Source: Pseudorhodobacter sp. E13 (GTDB lineage: Bacteria > Pseudomonadota > Alphaproteobacteria > Rhodobacterales > Rhodobacteraceae). From it: a stretch of DNA of 64,000 nt. Shown one piece after another: positions 10,724 to 21,528 of this stretch (position 1 is the first letter of the stretch; each line of letters starts with the position of its first letter). A program made the position numbers and the translations under genes. The stretch is from the NCBI RefSeq assembly GCF_003991405.1, contig NZ_RPEN01000153.1, positions 1 through 64,000 of the forward strand, given 5' to 3'. The notes below the pieces were generated by a model that did no database searches, was not told where the DNA came from, and worked only from the letters and a program-made list of their open reading frames with translations.

Positions 10724-10738
10724 TTAACCGCCCCTTAA
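10724..10738. promoter_or_regulatory. CtrA binding site upstream of cckA
   Basis: TTAACCGCCCCTTAA is a full match to the CtrA consensus TTAA-N7-TTAA. It sits between the cckA start (10658) and the stop of the upstream RNA methyltransferase gene (10776). This suggests feedback control of cckA by its own phosphorelay output. Confidence 0.6.
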
Positions 10739-10775
10739 TGCGTCCACGAAAACAAGCACAGGTTGTAGGGAAATA

Positions 10776-11942
10776 CTACCGCAACCTTTTAAGGACAGCG
10801 ATATAAAAGCCATCGCCGCCATCCAGTGGCGTCAGCACACGGCTGGACAGCAGCGTCCAACCGGGGTGGCGGGCCAGAAAACCAGCCACCTGCGCCGCAT
10901 TTTCCGCCTCCAGCAGTGAACAGGTGGCATAGGCAAAGCAGCCTTCGGTGGCGACAAGCGCGCTGGCCTGATCCATGATCTGCGCCTGAATCGCGCAAAG
11001 TTCGGCCAAGCGGTCCGGTGTCAGCGCCCATTTCGCCTCGGGCGCGCGGCGCCAACTGCCAGAGCCACTGCACGGCGCATCGGCAAAGACCAGATCGAAA
11101 GGGCCTGCCTTGGCCAGCGCGGGCGTGCCCAGCAGATCCACCTTGACCCCTGCGCGTTTGGCGCGGGCGGGCAGGTCATGCATACGGGCCGATGAAATAT
11201 CATGCGCATAGAACCGCGCGGCGGCTTGCCCGGCCATGGCAAGGGTTTTGCCGCCACCGCCCGCGCAATAATCCAGCACGCGTTGATCTGCCGCCAAGGG
11301 CAAGGCCGCCACAATGGCCTGCGAGGCGGCGTCCTGAAGCTCTACCAGCCCATCGAGATAGGCCTTGCTGGCTTGGACCTTGCGGGGATTTGTCACCACC
11401 TCCAGCGCGGTATCGGCCAAAGGGGCGGGTTGGGTTTCGATGCCTTCGGCGGCAAGGGCGGCTATGGCTTTGGCGGGGGTGGTCTTGCGCAGGTTGACGC
11501 GCAGATAGACCGGGGCGCGCGATTGCAGGCAACGCATGACCGGGGCGAAATCGGTGCCAAGGCTGGCGCGCAGGGCAGGTTCCAGCCAATCGGGACAATC
11601 CAGTGCGGCATTGCCCGCAGGCTCTGCCCCTGCCCCGGCTTCGGCCTCGCTCAGCGCGGGCGGGGCATAGCCTGCACCGGTGAACACCGCATCCGCCGCC
11701 ACCCCGGCCCGGCGCAAGCCGCCCAGAACCAACCCGCGCCCGGTGTCCGCCCCCCCAAGGCTGGCGTAAGAGCGTTTGCAGCGCAGCGCGTCAAAGACGA
11801 TATCGCGCACGGCATGGCGATCCCCCGACCCGGCATAGCGGTTGGACCGCGCCCAATTGGTCAGCACCTTTTCCGCCGCCGCACCGCCCAGAACCTTGTC
11901 CAGAATCTCGATGGCAGCGGCATAGCGGGCGGCGGGGTTCAT
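10776..11942 (-). CDS. RsmB-family RNA (cytosine-C5) methyltransferase
   Basis: A SAM-dependent m5C methyltransferase of the RsmB/NOP2 family acting on rRNA or tRNA. It has an N-terminal NusB-like helical region (about residues 1-75), then the Rossmann methyltransferase domain with the SAM-binding VLDYCAGGGGKTLAMAG. The two catalytic cysteines lie in ADAPCSGSGSWRR (motif IV) and FAYATCSLLEAEN (motif VI). 388 aa. It starts 3 bases after the guaB stop and is translationally coupled to it. Which RNA is modified cannot be read from the sequence. Confidence 0.9.
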   Translation of the reverse strand: MNPAARYAAAIEILDKVLGGAAAEKVLTNWARSNRYAGSGDRHAVRDIVFDALRCKRSYASLGGADTGRGLVLGGLRRAGVAADAVFTGAGYAPPALSEAEAGAGAEPAGNAALDCPDWLEPALRASLGTDFAPVMRCLQSRAPVYLRVNLRKTTPAKAIAALAAEGIETQPAPLADTALEVVTNPRKVQASKAYLDGLVELQDAASQAIVAALPLAADQRVLDYCAGGGGKTLAMAGQAAARFYAHDISSARMHDLPARAKRAGVKVDLLGTPALAKAGPFDLVFADAPCSGSGSWRRAPEAKWALTPDRLAELCAIQAQIMDQASALVATEGCFAYATCSLLEAENAAQVAGFLARHPGWTLLSSRVLTPLDGGDGFYIAVLKRLR

Positions 11943-11945
11943 GGC

Positions 11946-14304
<2,359 letters not shown>

Positions 14305-14431
14305 GCCGCACAATCTGCGGGCTGCGGGGCGGAAATGCAAAGCGAATTCCGACATGCCTGCGTCGGGATTGGGCAAGACCCCCGGGCAGGCTTGGCCGCA
14401 CCATTTGTCATCACATCCGAAAGGGCCTTGC

Positions 14432-15781
14432 ATGAATGTCCCCTATTCCGCCCGCCGCAAGATCGACCCCACACGCGGGGACCGCTTGGCCGATGGCAGC
14501 CCCAATGACAATGACCGGGTAGAGATTGGGCCGACCCAGCTTGCCTATGCCGAATGGGCCGCCGTGGGGCTGCAACTGCCCGACCTGCCCGCGATGCGCG
14601 CCTTCCGGCACAATCGGCTGGTGCAGGGCGTGGTGGCGCGGGGGTATGGCGGGGTGCTGATGTTTGACCCGCTGAACATCCGCTATGCCACCGACAGCAC
14701 CAATATGCAGCTGTGGAACACCCATAACGCCTTTCGCGCCTGTCTGGTCTGCGCCGATGGCTATATGGTCGTCTGGGATTACAAGCAGGCGATGTTCCTA
14801 AGCAAATTCAACCCTTTGGTGCGCGAACAGCGCAGCGGGGCCGATCTGTTCTATTTCGATCGCGGCGACAAGCTGGACCCCGCGGCGGATGTTTTTGCCA
14901 ACGAGGTGCGCGCTATCATCGCCGAGCATGGCGGCGGCAATATGCGGCTGGGCGTGGATAAGGTGATGCTGCACGGGCTTCGCGCGCTGGAAGCGGTGGG
15001 ATTTGCGGTGATCCCCGGCGAGGAGCTGACCGAGAAGGCGCGCAGCATCAAAGGCCCGGATGAAATTCTGGCGATGCGCTGCGCCTCCCATGCCTGTGAG
15101 GCGGCGGTGGCCGAAATGGAACGCGCCGCCCGCACAGGCGTGCCGCTGGGCCATATGTCGGAAGATGATATCTGGGCCGTTCTGCATGCCGAAAACATCC
15201 GGCGCGGCGGCGAATGGATTGAAACGCGGCTGCTGTCATCAGGCCCGCGCACGAATCCGTGGTTTCAGGAATGCGGCCAGCGCATCGTGCAGAACAATGA
15301 AATCGTGGCCTTCGATACCGACCTGATCGGCGCTTATGGCATTTGTGTCGATATCAGCCGGACATGGTGGGTGGGCGATCGCGCGCCCCGCCCCGATATG
15401 ATCGAGGCGATGCGGATCGGGGTAGAACATATCGCGCAGAACATGGCGATGCTGAAACCCGGCGTGACCATCCCCGAGCTTTCGGCCAGATGCCACCGCT
15501 TGCCCGACCACTATCAAAAGCTGAAATACGGCTGCATGATGCATGGCGTGGGTCTGTGCGATGAATGGCCCTTGGTGGCCTATCCCGATCAGGCGGTCGA
15601 AGGCGCGTTTGATTATGCGCTGGAACCCGGCATGTGCCTTTGCGTCGAGGCGTTGATTTCGCCCGAAGGCGGCGATTTCTCGATCAAGCTGGAAGATCAG
15701 GTGCTGATCACCGAAACCGGGTATGAAAACCTGACGAAATACCCGTTCGATGCCGCGTTGATGGGCAACACAAGCCTGTGA
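14432..15781 (+). CDS. dddP: Dimethylsulfoniopropionate lyase DddP
   Basis: Cleaves DMSP to dimethyl sulfide and acrylate. It is an M24-peptidase-fold metalloenzyme that has lost peptidase function. With the ATG at 14432 as residue 1, the protein has Asp295, Asp297, Asp307, His371, Glu406 and Glu421 at the positions known as di-iron ligands in Ruegeria DddP. It also has Asp377, the proposed catalytic base (in HGVGLCDEWP), and the DddP-typical segments LNIRYATDSTNMQLWN and GPRTNPWFQECG. 449 aa, full length. Simple M24 aminopeptidases lack this combination, so the call is firm. AAGGGC precedes the start by about 6 bases. Confidence 0.95.
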   Translation: MNVPYSARRKIDPTRGDRLADGSPNDNDRVEIGPTQLAYAEWAAVGLQLPDLPAMRAFRHNRLVQGVVARGYGGVLMFDPLNIRYATDSTNMQLWNTHNAFRACLVCADGYMVVWDYKQAMFLSKFNPLVREQRSGADLFYFDRGDKLDPAADVFANEVRAIIAEHGGGNMRLGVDKVMLHGLRALEAVGFAVIPGEELTEKARSIKGPDEILAMRCASHACEAAVAEMERAARTGVPLGHMSEDDIWAVLHAENIRRGGEWIETRLLSSGPRTNPWFQECGQRIVQNNEIVAFDTDLIGAYGICVDISRTWWVGDRAPRPDMIEAMRIGVEHIAQNMAMLKPGVTIPELSARCHRLPDHYQKLKYGCMMHGVGLCDEWPLVAYPDQAVEGAFDYALEPGMCLCVEALISPEGGDFSIKLEDQVLITETGYENLTKYPFDAALMGNTSL

Positions 15782-15852
15782 GGCGGGGTTACAAAGGGTT
15801 ACACCCCGCGTGCGCCGCCCCAATATGCCCCCTATAGGGATAGGAGGGCGCG

Positions 15853-17073
15853 ATGGCAGAGGCGTTTGAATTCAAAGGCAAAGACGGCCAGACCCTGCGC
15901 GGTCGGCTGGAACGCCCGCAGGGCGCGCCGCGTGCGGTGGCGCTGTTTGCCCATTGCTTCACCTGTGGCAAGGATATCTTTGCCGCCCGCCGCATCAGCC
16001 GCCGTCTGGCCGCGCAAGGCATCGCGGTGCTGCGGTTTGACTTCACCGGATTGGGCCATTCCGACGGGGAATTCGCGAATTCCGGCTTTTCCGGCAATGT
16101 CGAGGATTTGCAGGCTGCCGCCGAAGCCTTGGGCGCGCAAGGGCTGGCCCCCGGCTTGCTGGTCGGTCACAGCCTTGGGGGGGCAGCGGTGATTGCGGCA
16201 GCAGGCGCGCTGCCTTCGGTCAAGGCGGTAGCCGTCATCGGCGCGCCAGCCGATCCGGCCCATGTGACCCATCACTTTTCCCATGCCGCCGAGGAGATCG
16301 AGGCCGAGGGCACCGCCGATGTCAGCCTTGCCGGGCGCGATTTCACCATCAGCCGCAAGTTCCTGCGCGATCTGCATGACACCACGCTGACCGACCATCT
16401 GCGCCATTTGCACCGCGCGCTGCTGATCCTGCACGCGCCTTTGGATGCGGTGGTGGGGATAGACAACGCCTCTTCGCTGTTTATCGCCGCGCGCCACCCC
16501 AAAAGCTTTGTGACACTGGACGGCGCCGACCATCTGCTCAGCCGGGCGCAGGATGCCGATTATGCCGCCGATACCATCGCCGTCTGGGCCGCGCGCTATC
16601 TGGAACTGGCCGAGCCAGAGCCCGCGCCCAAAGCCCCGGAAGGCATCACACGGGTGGCAGAGGCGGACCCGCAGGGGTTCTTGCAAGACGTGCATATGGG
16701 CCGCCATCACCTGAAAGCGGATGAACCACAAAGCTTTGGCGGCACCGATCTGGGGCCATCGCCCTATCAATACCTTGCCGCTGGGCTGGGGGCCTGCACC
16801 GCCATGACCATCCGCATGTATGCAAGGCGCAAGGGCTGGGACCTAGGGCATGTCTCGGTTGATGTGTTGCATGAAAAACAGCATGCAAGCGATTGTGAAA
16901 CCTGCGAAAAAGGCGAAAAGATTGATGTGTTTGAACGCATCATCACCCTGACAGGCGCGCTGGATGCCGCGCAGCGCGACAAGCTGCTGGCGATTGCCGA
17001 TAAATGCCCCGTCCACCGCACGCTGGAAGCCGAATCCGTCATCCGCACGCGGCTTGCCAGCGATCCGGGGTGA
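15853..17073 (+). CDS. Bifunctional alpha/beta-hydrolase / OsmC-family fusion
   Basis: A 406-aa protein made of two domains. Residues about 1-255 are an alpha/beta hydrolase with the nucleophile elbow GHSLGG. Residues about 265-400 are an OsmC/Ohr-like domain with the two redox cysteines at 315 (LGACTAMT) and 385 (DKCPVHRTLE). OsmC proteins reduce organic hydroperoxides through these thiols; the hydrolase substrate is unknown. GGAGG lies 6-7 bases before the ATG. It is 71 bases after dddP and in the same direction, so co-transcription is possible. This fusion is a known architecture. Confidence 0.9.
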   Translation: MAEAFEFKGKDGQTLRGRLERPQGAPRAVALFAHCFTCGKDIFAARRISRRLAAQGIAVLRFDFTGLGHSDGEFANSGFSGNVEDLQAAAEALGAQGLAPGLLVGHSLGGAAVIAAAGALPSVKAVAVIGAPADPAHVTHHFSHAAEEIEAEGTADVSLAGRDFTISRKFLRDLHDTTLTDHLRHLHRALLILHAPLDAVVGIDNASSLFIAARHPKSFVTLDGADHLLSRAQDADYAADTIAVWAARYLELAEPEPAPKAPEGITRVAEADPQGFLQDVHMGRHHLKADEPQSFGGTDLGPSPYQYLAAGLGACTAMTIRMYARRKGWDLGHVSVDVLHEKQHASDCETCEKGEKIDVFERIITLTGALDAAQRDKLLAIADKCPVHRTLEAESVIRTRLASDPG

Positions 17074-17166
17074 CGTTGCGACAGGGCCTCCCCTTGCCCT
17101 TTTGGGCTTGGGGCACTAAGGGAAGGCGCGCATCCTGCACAGCCCCTAATGAAAAGGCCCTGCCCC

Positions 17167-18471
17167 ATGATCCCGCGTTATTCCCGCCCCGATATGGTTG
17201 CCATCTGGTCGCCGGAAACCAAGTTCAAAATCTGGTATGAGATCGAGGCCCATGCCTGCGACGCCATGGCCGATCTGGGCGTGATCCCGCGCGAAAATGC
17301 CGATGCGGTCTGGAAAGCCAAGGACGTGGAATTTGATGTGGCCCGGATTGATGAGATCGAGGCCGTCACCAAACATGACGTGATCGCCTTTCTGACCCAT
17401 CTGGCCGAACATGTCGGCAGCGACGAGGCGCGCTTTGTGCATCAGGGCATGACCTCCTCTGACGTGTTGGATACCTGCCTGAATGTGCAGCTTGTCCGCG
17501 CCGCGGATATTCTGATCGCGGATATGGAGGCGCTGCTGGCCGCGCTGAAAAAGCGCGCGATGGAGCATAAGAATACGGTGCGCGTGGGCCGCAGCCACGG
17601 CATCCACGCCGAACCCACAACCATGGGCCTGACCTTTGCGCGCTTTTACGCGGAAATGGATCGCAACCTTGCCCGCCTGCGCGCTGCCCGCACCGAAATT
17701 GCCACCGGGGCGATTTCCGGCGCGGTTGGCACATTCGCCAATATCGACCCCCGCGTCGAAGAGCATGTTTGCGCCAAGCTGGGCCTGACGCCGGAACCGA
17801 TCTCCACCCAAGTGATCCCGCGCGACCGTCACGCGATGTTCTTTGCGACCCTTGGGGTGATTGCATCCTCGATCGAAAACGTCGCCATTGAAATCCGCCA
17901 TATGCAGCGCACCGAAGTGCTGGAAGGGGCAGAGTTTTTCTCGATGGGGCAAAAGGGATCGTCGGCTATGCCGCACAAAAAGAACCCCGTGCTGACGGAA
18001 AACCTGACGGGCCTTGCGCGTCTGGTACGGATGGCGGTGATCCCGGCGATGGAGAACGTAGCCCTTTGGCATGAGCGCGATATCTCCCACTCCTCGGTGG
18101 AGCGGGCGATTGGCCCCGATGCCACCATCACGCTGGATTTCGCGCTGAACCGGTTGACAGGCGTTGTCGACAAGATGCTGATCTTCCCGCAGAACATGCT
18201 GGACAATATGAACAAATTTCCCGGTCTGGTGATGAGCCAGCGCGTGCTGCTGGCCCTGACGCAAGCCGGTGTATCGCGCGAGGCGGCCTATTCCATGGTG
18301 CAGCGCAATGCCTTGAAGGTCTGGGAAGAACGCCTTGATTTCCAAGAGCTTTTGCTGGCCGATGCCGAGGTGGTCGCCGCCTTGGGCGAGGATGGTATCC
18401 GCGCCAAGTTTGACATGGGCTATCACACCAAGCACGTCGACACGATTTTCAAGCGGGTGTTCGGGGCCTGA
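17167..18471 (+). CDS. purB: Adenylosuccinate lyase
   Basis: Catalyses two fumarate-releasing steps of purine synthesis (SAICAR to AICAR and adenylosuccinate to AMP). The fumarase/aspartase-superfamily signature GSSAMPHKKNPV contains the catalytic serine loop. Other conserved blocks are TSSDVLDTCLNVQL and GRSHGIHAEPTTMG. The start MIPRYSRPDM at 17167 is standard for the family; an upstream in-frame ATG (17149) adds six residues not expected. 434 aa. Followed by a strong terminator (18525-18554). Confidence 0.97.
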   Translation: MIPRYSRPDMVAIWSPETKFKIWYEIEAHACDAMADLGVIPRENADAVWKAKDVEFDVARIDEIEAVTKHDVIAFLTHLAEHVGSDEARFVHQGMTSSDVLDTCLNVQLVRAADILIADMEALLAALKKRAMEHKNTVRVGRSHGIHAEPTTMGLTFARFYAEMDRNLARLRAARTEIATGAISGAVGTFANIDPRVEEHVCAKLGLTPEPISTQVIPRDRHAMFFATLGVIASSIENVAIEIRHMQRTEVLEGAEFFSMGQKGSSAMPHKKNPVLTENLTGLARLVRMAVIPAMENVALWHERDISHSSVERAIGPDATITLDFALNRLTGVVDKMLIFPQNMLDNMNKFPGLVMSQRVLLALTQAGVSREAAYSMVQRNALKVWEERLDFQELLLADAEVVAALGEDGIRAKFDMGYHTKHVDTIFKRVFGA

Positions 18472-18524
18472 GTGCGGCCTGTTCCACGCGGAACAGCCAA
18501 GCGGTGACATGCCGATCAGACTGG

Positions 18525-18554
18525 GGGCAAGCAGGTTTTCTGCTTGCCCTTTTT
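18525..18554 (+). terminator. Terminator of purB
   Basis: A perfect 10-bp stem, GGGCAAGCAG / CTGCTTGCCC, with loop GTTTT and five T after the stem. A smaller palindrome (CTGTTCC-ACGC-GGAACAG, 18479-18496) without a T tract precedes it. Confidence 0.92.
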
Positions 18555-18592
18555 CATTTCATGCTACCTTAGCATCAAAGAAGGATCTTATC

Positions 18593-19129
18593 ATGCACAA
18601 GCTTGCCGCCGTTCTTCTCGCCTCTGCCCTGCCCTTTGCCGCCTTTGCCGCAGGCAGCGACGATACCACCCCGCCGACCCCGACCGAAACCACCACAACC
18701 TGCACCGATGGGCAGATTTACGATGCCGAGGCGCAGAAATGCAAAAACCCGCAAGATGCCAGCCTTGGCGATGATATCCGTTTCGGGGCCGTCCGCGAAT
18801 TGGCCTATGCGGGCCGCTACACCGAGGCGCGCGCCGCCCTTGACGCAATGTCCGAAGGTGAAAGCGACCGGGTGCTGACCTATCTGGGCTTCATCACCCG
18901 CAAATCCGGCGATATGGCGGGGGGCATGGCCTATTACGCCCGCGCGCTGGAGGTGAACCCCGATAACATCCTCGCCCGGTCCTACATGGGGCAGGCATTG
19001 GTAGAGCAAGGAGATATTGCCGCCGCCGCGCGCCAGTTGGACGAAATTCGCATCCGTGGCGGGGCGGGAAGCTGGGCCGAAGCCTCGCTTGCCCATGCTG
19101 TCGGCACCGGACAGACGCTGAATTACTAA
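18593..19129 (+). CDS. Secreted tetratricopeptide-repeat protein with N-terminal Cys motif
   Basis: A 178-aa exported protein. The signal peptide MHKLAAVLLASALPFAAFAA (cleavage near residue 20) is followed by a Thr/Pro-rich stretch, then TCTDGQIYDAEAQKCKNP with two cysteines in a C-x12-C arrangement. The C-terminal 110 residues form TPR-like helices (YARALEVNPDNILARSYMGQ). It is probably periplasmic. The start is supported by AAGGA 8 bases upstream. It lies after the purB terminator, so it has its own promoter. It shares the Cys motif with the next gene. Function unknown. Confidence 0.8.
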   Translation: MHKLAAVLLASALPFAAFAAGSDDTTPPTPTETTTTCTDGQIYDAEAQKCKNPQDASLGDDIRFGAVRELAYAGRYTEARAALDAMSEGESDRVLTYLGFITRKSGDMAGGMAYYARALEVNPDNILARSYMGQALVEQGDIAAAARQLDEIRIRGGAGSWAEASLAHAVGTGQTLNY

Positions 19130-19141
19130 GCCCTTGAAACC

Positions 19142-19164
19142 GGCCCGCCAGACCAAGGCGGGCC
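19142..19164 (+). other. Intercistronic hairpin
   Basis: The stem GGCCCGCC / GGCGGGCC (8 bp) has a 7-nt loop and no T tract. It lies between the TPR gene and the 51-aa gene and could stabilise the upstream message or set the ratio of the two products. Confidence 0.6.
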
Positions 19165-19184
19165 ATTGACTGAAAGGAAAGCTG

Positions 19185-19340
19185 ATGAAAACCAAGACCA
19201 TTCTTGCCGTGATCGCCCTGACCTTCCTGCCCAATCTGGTCATGGCCGCCTGCGCCTCGGAAGAGCATGCCGCCATGAGCTGCGCCGAGGGCAAGGTGTT
19301 TGACACCAAGACCAATTCCTGCGTGTCGGTTTCTGGTTAA
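19185..19340 (+). CDS. Small secreted two-cysteine-motif protein
   Basis: A 51-aa open frame with a signal peptide (MKTKTILAVIALTFLPNLVMA) and a mature part of about 30 residues. The mature part contains SCAEGKVFDTKTNSC, a C-x12-C motif with the same spacing and pattern (C-x2-G-x-[IV]-[FY]-D) as in the preceding TPR protein. AAAGGAAAGCTG before the ATG is a good ribosome site. It lies 55 bases after the TPR gene. Small exported proteins of this type are easily missed by gene finders. Role unknown. Confidence 0.7.
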   Translation: MKTKTILAVIALTFLPNLVMAACASEEHAAMSCAEGKVFDTKTNSCVSVSG

Positions 19341-19439
19341 AATTGAACGGATTACACGGGCGCGCGGGGAAGCCTGCGTAAGCCCGTGTTAACCTTGCGC
19401 TGCCAGCTTGGCCCCAAGTGAAGAATTCATGGGGGTCCT

Positions 19440-20519
19440 ATGCCAGACGAGATGACGCAACTTGCACAGATTACACCAGTGCAGCAAATCGCCCCGAACC
19501 GCGAACGCCGGGCGACGCGGCGCAGCCTGACCAACCGCGAAAAAGCCGCTGTGATCGTGCGGCTGATGGTCGCCAAAGGGTCGCCCATCACCATTTCGGG
19601 CATGCCCGAACATATCCAAGCCGCCCTTGCCGAACAGATGAGCAAGATGCGGCTGGTGGATCGTGCCACGCTCAACCAGGTTGTCTCGGAATTCCTGTCG
19701 GAGTTGGAGGAGGTTGGCCTGTCCTTTCCCGGCGGGATTGAAGGGGCGCTGTCGATCATGGATGGCCATATCTCGACCACCGCGGCCAATCGCTTGCGGC
19801 GGCTGGCCGGGGCATCGTCCAAGGCGGACCCGTGGGATCGAATCGCGGCGCTGGATCTGGAACGCCTGCGCCCCGTGCTGGAGGAAGAAAGCATCGAGGT
19901 GGCCGCTGTGATGCTGTCCAAGCTTGCGGTGCCGAAAGCGGCGGAATTGCTGGGGCAATTGCCGGGCGAACGGGCGCGGCGGGTGGCCTATGCCGTATCG
20001 CTGACCGGGAATGTAGACCCCGAAACCGTGCGCCGCATTGGCCTGTCGCTGGCTGCACAACTGGAAAACCAACCCGCCCGCGCCTTTGATGCGGGGCCGG
20101 TGGAACGGGTGGGGGCGATTCTGAACGTGGCCCCGCAAACCATCCGCGAAGAGGTGCTTGCCGGGTTGGACGAAGACGATCAGGATTTTGCGCAACTGGT
20201 GCGCAAGGCCATTTTCACCTTTGTGCATGTGCCCAGCCGTATCAGCCCGCGCGATGTGCCCAAGATCATCCGTATCGTCGATCAGGGGCTTTTGGTCACG
20301 GCGCTGTGCTATTCCGAAACCAAACCCGAAACCGCCGCCACGGCCGAATTTTTCCTAAGCAATATGTCACAGCGCATGGCGCAATCGCTGCGCGAGGAGA
20401 TGGCAGAGCGGGGCAAGATCAAGGACAAGGATGGCGAGGCGGCGCAAGGCGCGGTGATCGCCGCGATCCGAAGTCTGGAGGCCGCAGGCGAAGTGGCCCT
20501 GCTGCAAGAGGAGGAATAA
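19440..20519 (+). CDS. fliG: FliG-like flagellar motor switch protein (orphan)
   Basis: A 359-aa protein with FliG architecture: N-terminal domain (LTNREKAAVIVRLMVAKG), middle armadillo-like repeat (KLAVPKAAELLGQLPGERA, corresponding to the EHPQ region), and C-terminal torque domain (RKAIFTFVHVPSR, then NMSQRMAQSLREEMAERG). In motile cells FliG forms the rotor face that meets the stator MotA. No other flagellar gene lies within this window, so it is either an orphan copy or acts elsewhere. GGGGG stands 5 bases before the ATG. The upstream 99 bp hold a TTAACC half-site but no full CtrA box. Confidence 0.85.
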   Translation: MPDEMTQLAQITPVQQIAPNRERRATRRSLTNREKAAVIVRLMVAKGSPITISGMPEHIQAALAEQMSKMRLVDRATLNQVVSEFLSELEEVGLSFPGGIEGALSIMDGHISTTAANRLRRLAGASSKADPWDRIAALDLERLRPVLEEESIEVAAVMLSKLAVPKAAELLGQLPGERARRVAYAVSLTGNVDPETVRRIGLSLAAQLENQPARAFDAGPVERVGAILNVAPQTIREEVLAGLDEDDQDFAQLVRKAIFTFVHVPSRISPRDVPKIIRIVDQGLLVTALCYSETKPETAATAEFFLSNMSQRMAQSLREEMAERGKIKDKDGEAAQGAVIAAIRSLEAAGEVALLQEEE

Positions 20520-20562
20520 GCGCTGGCCGCGGCGGCAGCCTTTTGTCCGGCCCGGCGCTTTT
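20518..20562 (+). terminator. Probable terminator of fliG
   Basis: An imperfect stem pairs AAGCGC-T-GGCCG (from 20518) with CGGCC-C-GGCGCTTTT (to 20562), with an internal mismatch, a long loop and four T at the end. Confidence 0.5.
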
Positions 20563-20625
20563 GCCCTCTACATCCCTTTGAAAATCGTTAGGGTGCCGCA
20601 GATCAGCCCGCAGCTTGGATGATCC

Positions 20626-21528
20626 ATGGCCTTCACCGTCCCGAACCGGTTACCGCTTGCCGCAAACACGCGCGGCATCTTGTTGATGTTGCTTGCCATT
20701 CTGTGCTTCACGCTGATGGATGCCACGGTGAAGGGGCTGGTCGATCGTTACCCCGCCCCGATGCTGGTCTGGATGCGCTTCATGGGGCAGTTTCTGTTGG
20801 TGGTGATCTTACTGCGGCACCGGTTTCTGGCGCATCTGCGCACGCGGTTTCCGGTGGTGCATCTGGCCCGTGCGGTGACGCAGATGGGGGCGACGGGGCT
20901 GTTTTTCACCTCGCTTGCCTATATCGGTCTGGCCGAAGCGACCGCGCTGATTGATATCAACCCGGTGCTGATCACCTTGGGGGCCGCGCTGTTTCTGGGC
21001 GAACAGCTGGGGCCGCGGCGGATGTTTGGCGTGCTGGCGGCCCTTGCGGGGGCGCTGATCGTGATCCGCCCCGGCGCGGGCATTTTCACCCCGGCGGCCT
21101 TGCTGCCCCTGCTGGGCGCGGTCAGCTATGCCGCCAACGCGCTGATCACCCGCTGGGTCGGCCAACAGGAAAGCGCTTGGACCTCGATGGCGCTGACCTC
21201 GGTAATCTGCACCGGCCTCGCCAGCCTGTCGCTGCCGTTCTTCTGGGTGCCGATTGATGCAGGCGACCTGCCGCGCTTTGCGCTGATCGGGGTGCTTGGC
21301 ACCATTGCCCAGCTTTGCCTGATCCGCGCCTTCACCTTGGCCGAAGCGGCGATCGTGGCCCCCTTCGCCTATATCGGGATTCTTTTTGCGGCAATCTGGG
21401 GATATCTGTTCTTTGGCACCCTTCCCGACCGCTGGACGGTGATCGGTGCGCTTGTGATCGTGGCGGCGGGACTTTATGTCTGGCATCGGGAAACCCGCGC
21501 CTTGCGGGCGCAAAACCGGGCAGAGTGA
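20626..21528 (+). CDS. DMT-superfamily (EamA) transporter
   Basis: A 300-aa integral membrane protein with about ten transmembrane helices arranged as two EamA repeats. The first ends near residue 145 (LGEQLGPRRMFGVLAALAGA) and the second starts near SYAANALITRWVG. The end of each repeat carries the typical GE/GT-x-P-x(n)-GA pattern (FFGTLPDRWTVIGALVIVAAG). Members export amino acids or other metabolites; the substrate is not determinable. It overlaps the following acyltransferase gene by one base (TGATG). Confidence 0.9.
   Translation: MAFTVPNRLPLAANTRGILLMLLAILCFTLMDATVKGLVDRYPAPMLVWMRFMGQFLLVVILLRHRFLAHLRTRFPVVHLARAVTQMGATGLFFTSLAYIGLAEATALIDINPVLITLGAALFLGEQLGPRRMFGVLAALAGALIVIRPGAGIFTPAALLPLLGAVSYAANALITRWVGQQESAWTSMALTSVICTGLASLSLPFFWVPIDAGDLPRFALIGVLGTIAQLCLIRAFTLAEAAIVAPFAYIGILFAAIWGYLFFGTLPDRWTVIGALVIVAAGLYVWHRETRALRAQNRAE

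Noticed and set aside
17074-17166. CCCCTTGCCC-TTTT-GGGCTTGGGG as a terminator after the OsmC fusion
   Set aside because: The arms mismatch at two central positions and no T tract follows.
18479-18496. CTGTTCC-ACGC-GGAACAG palindrome considered as a LexA or terminator site
   Set aside because: It does not fit GTTC-N7-GTTC and has no T tract; the true terminator follows at 18525.
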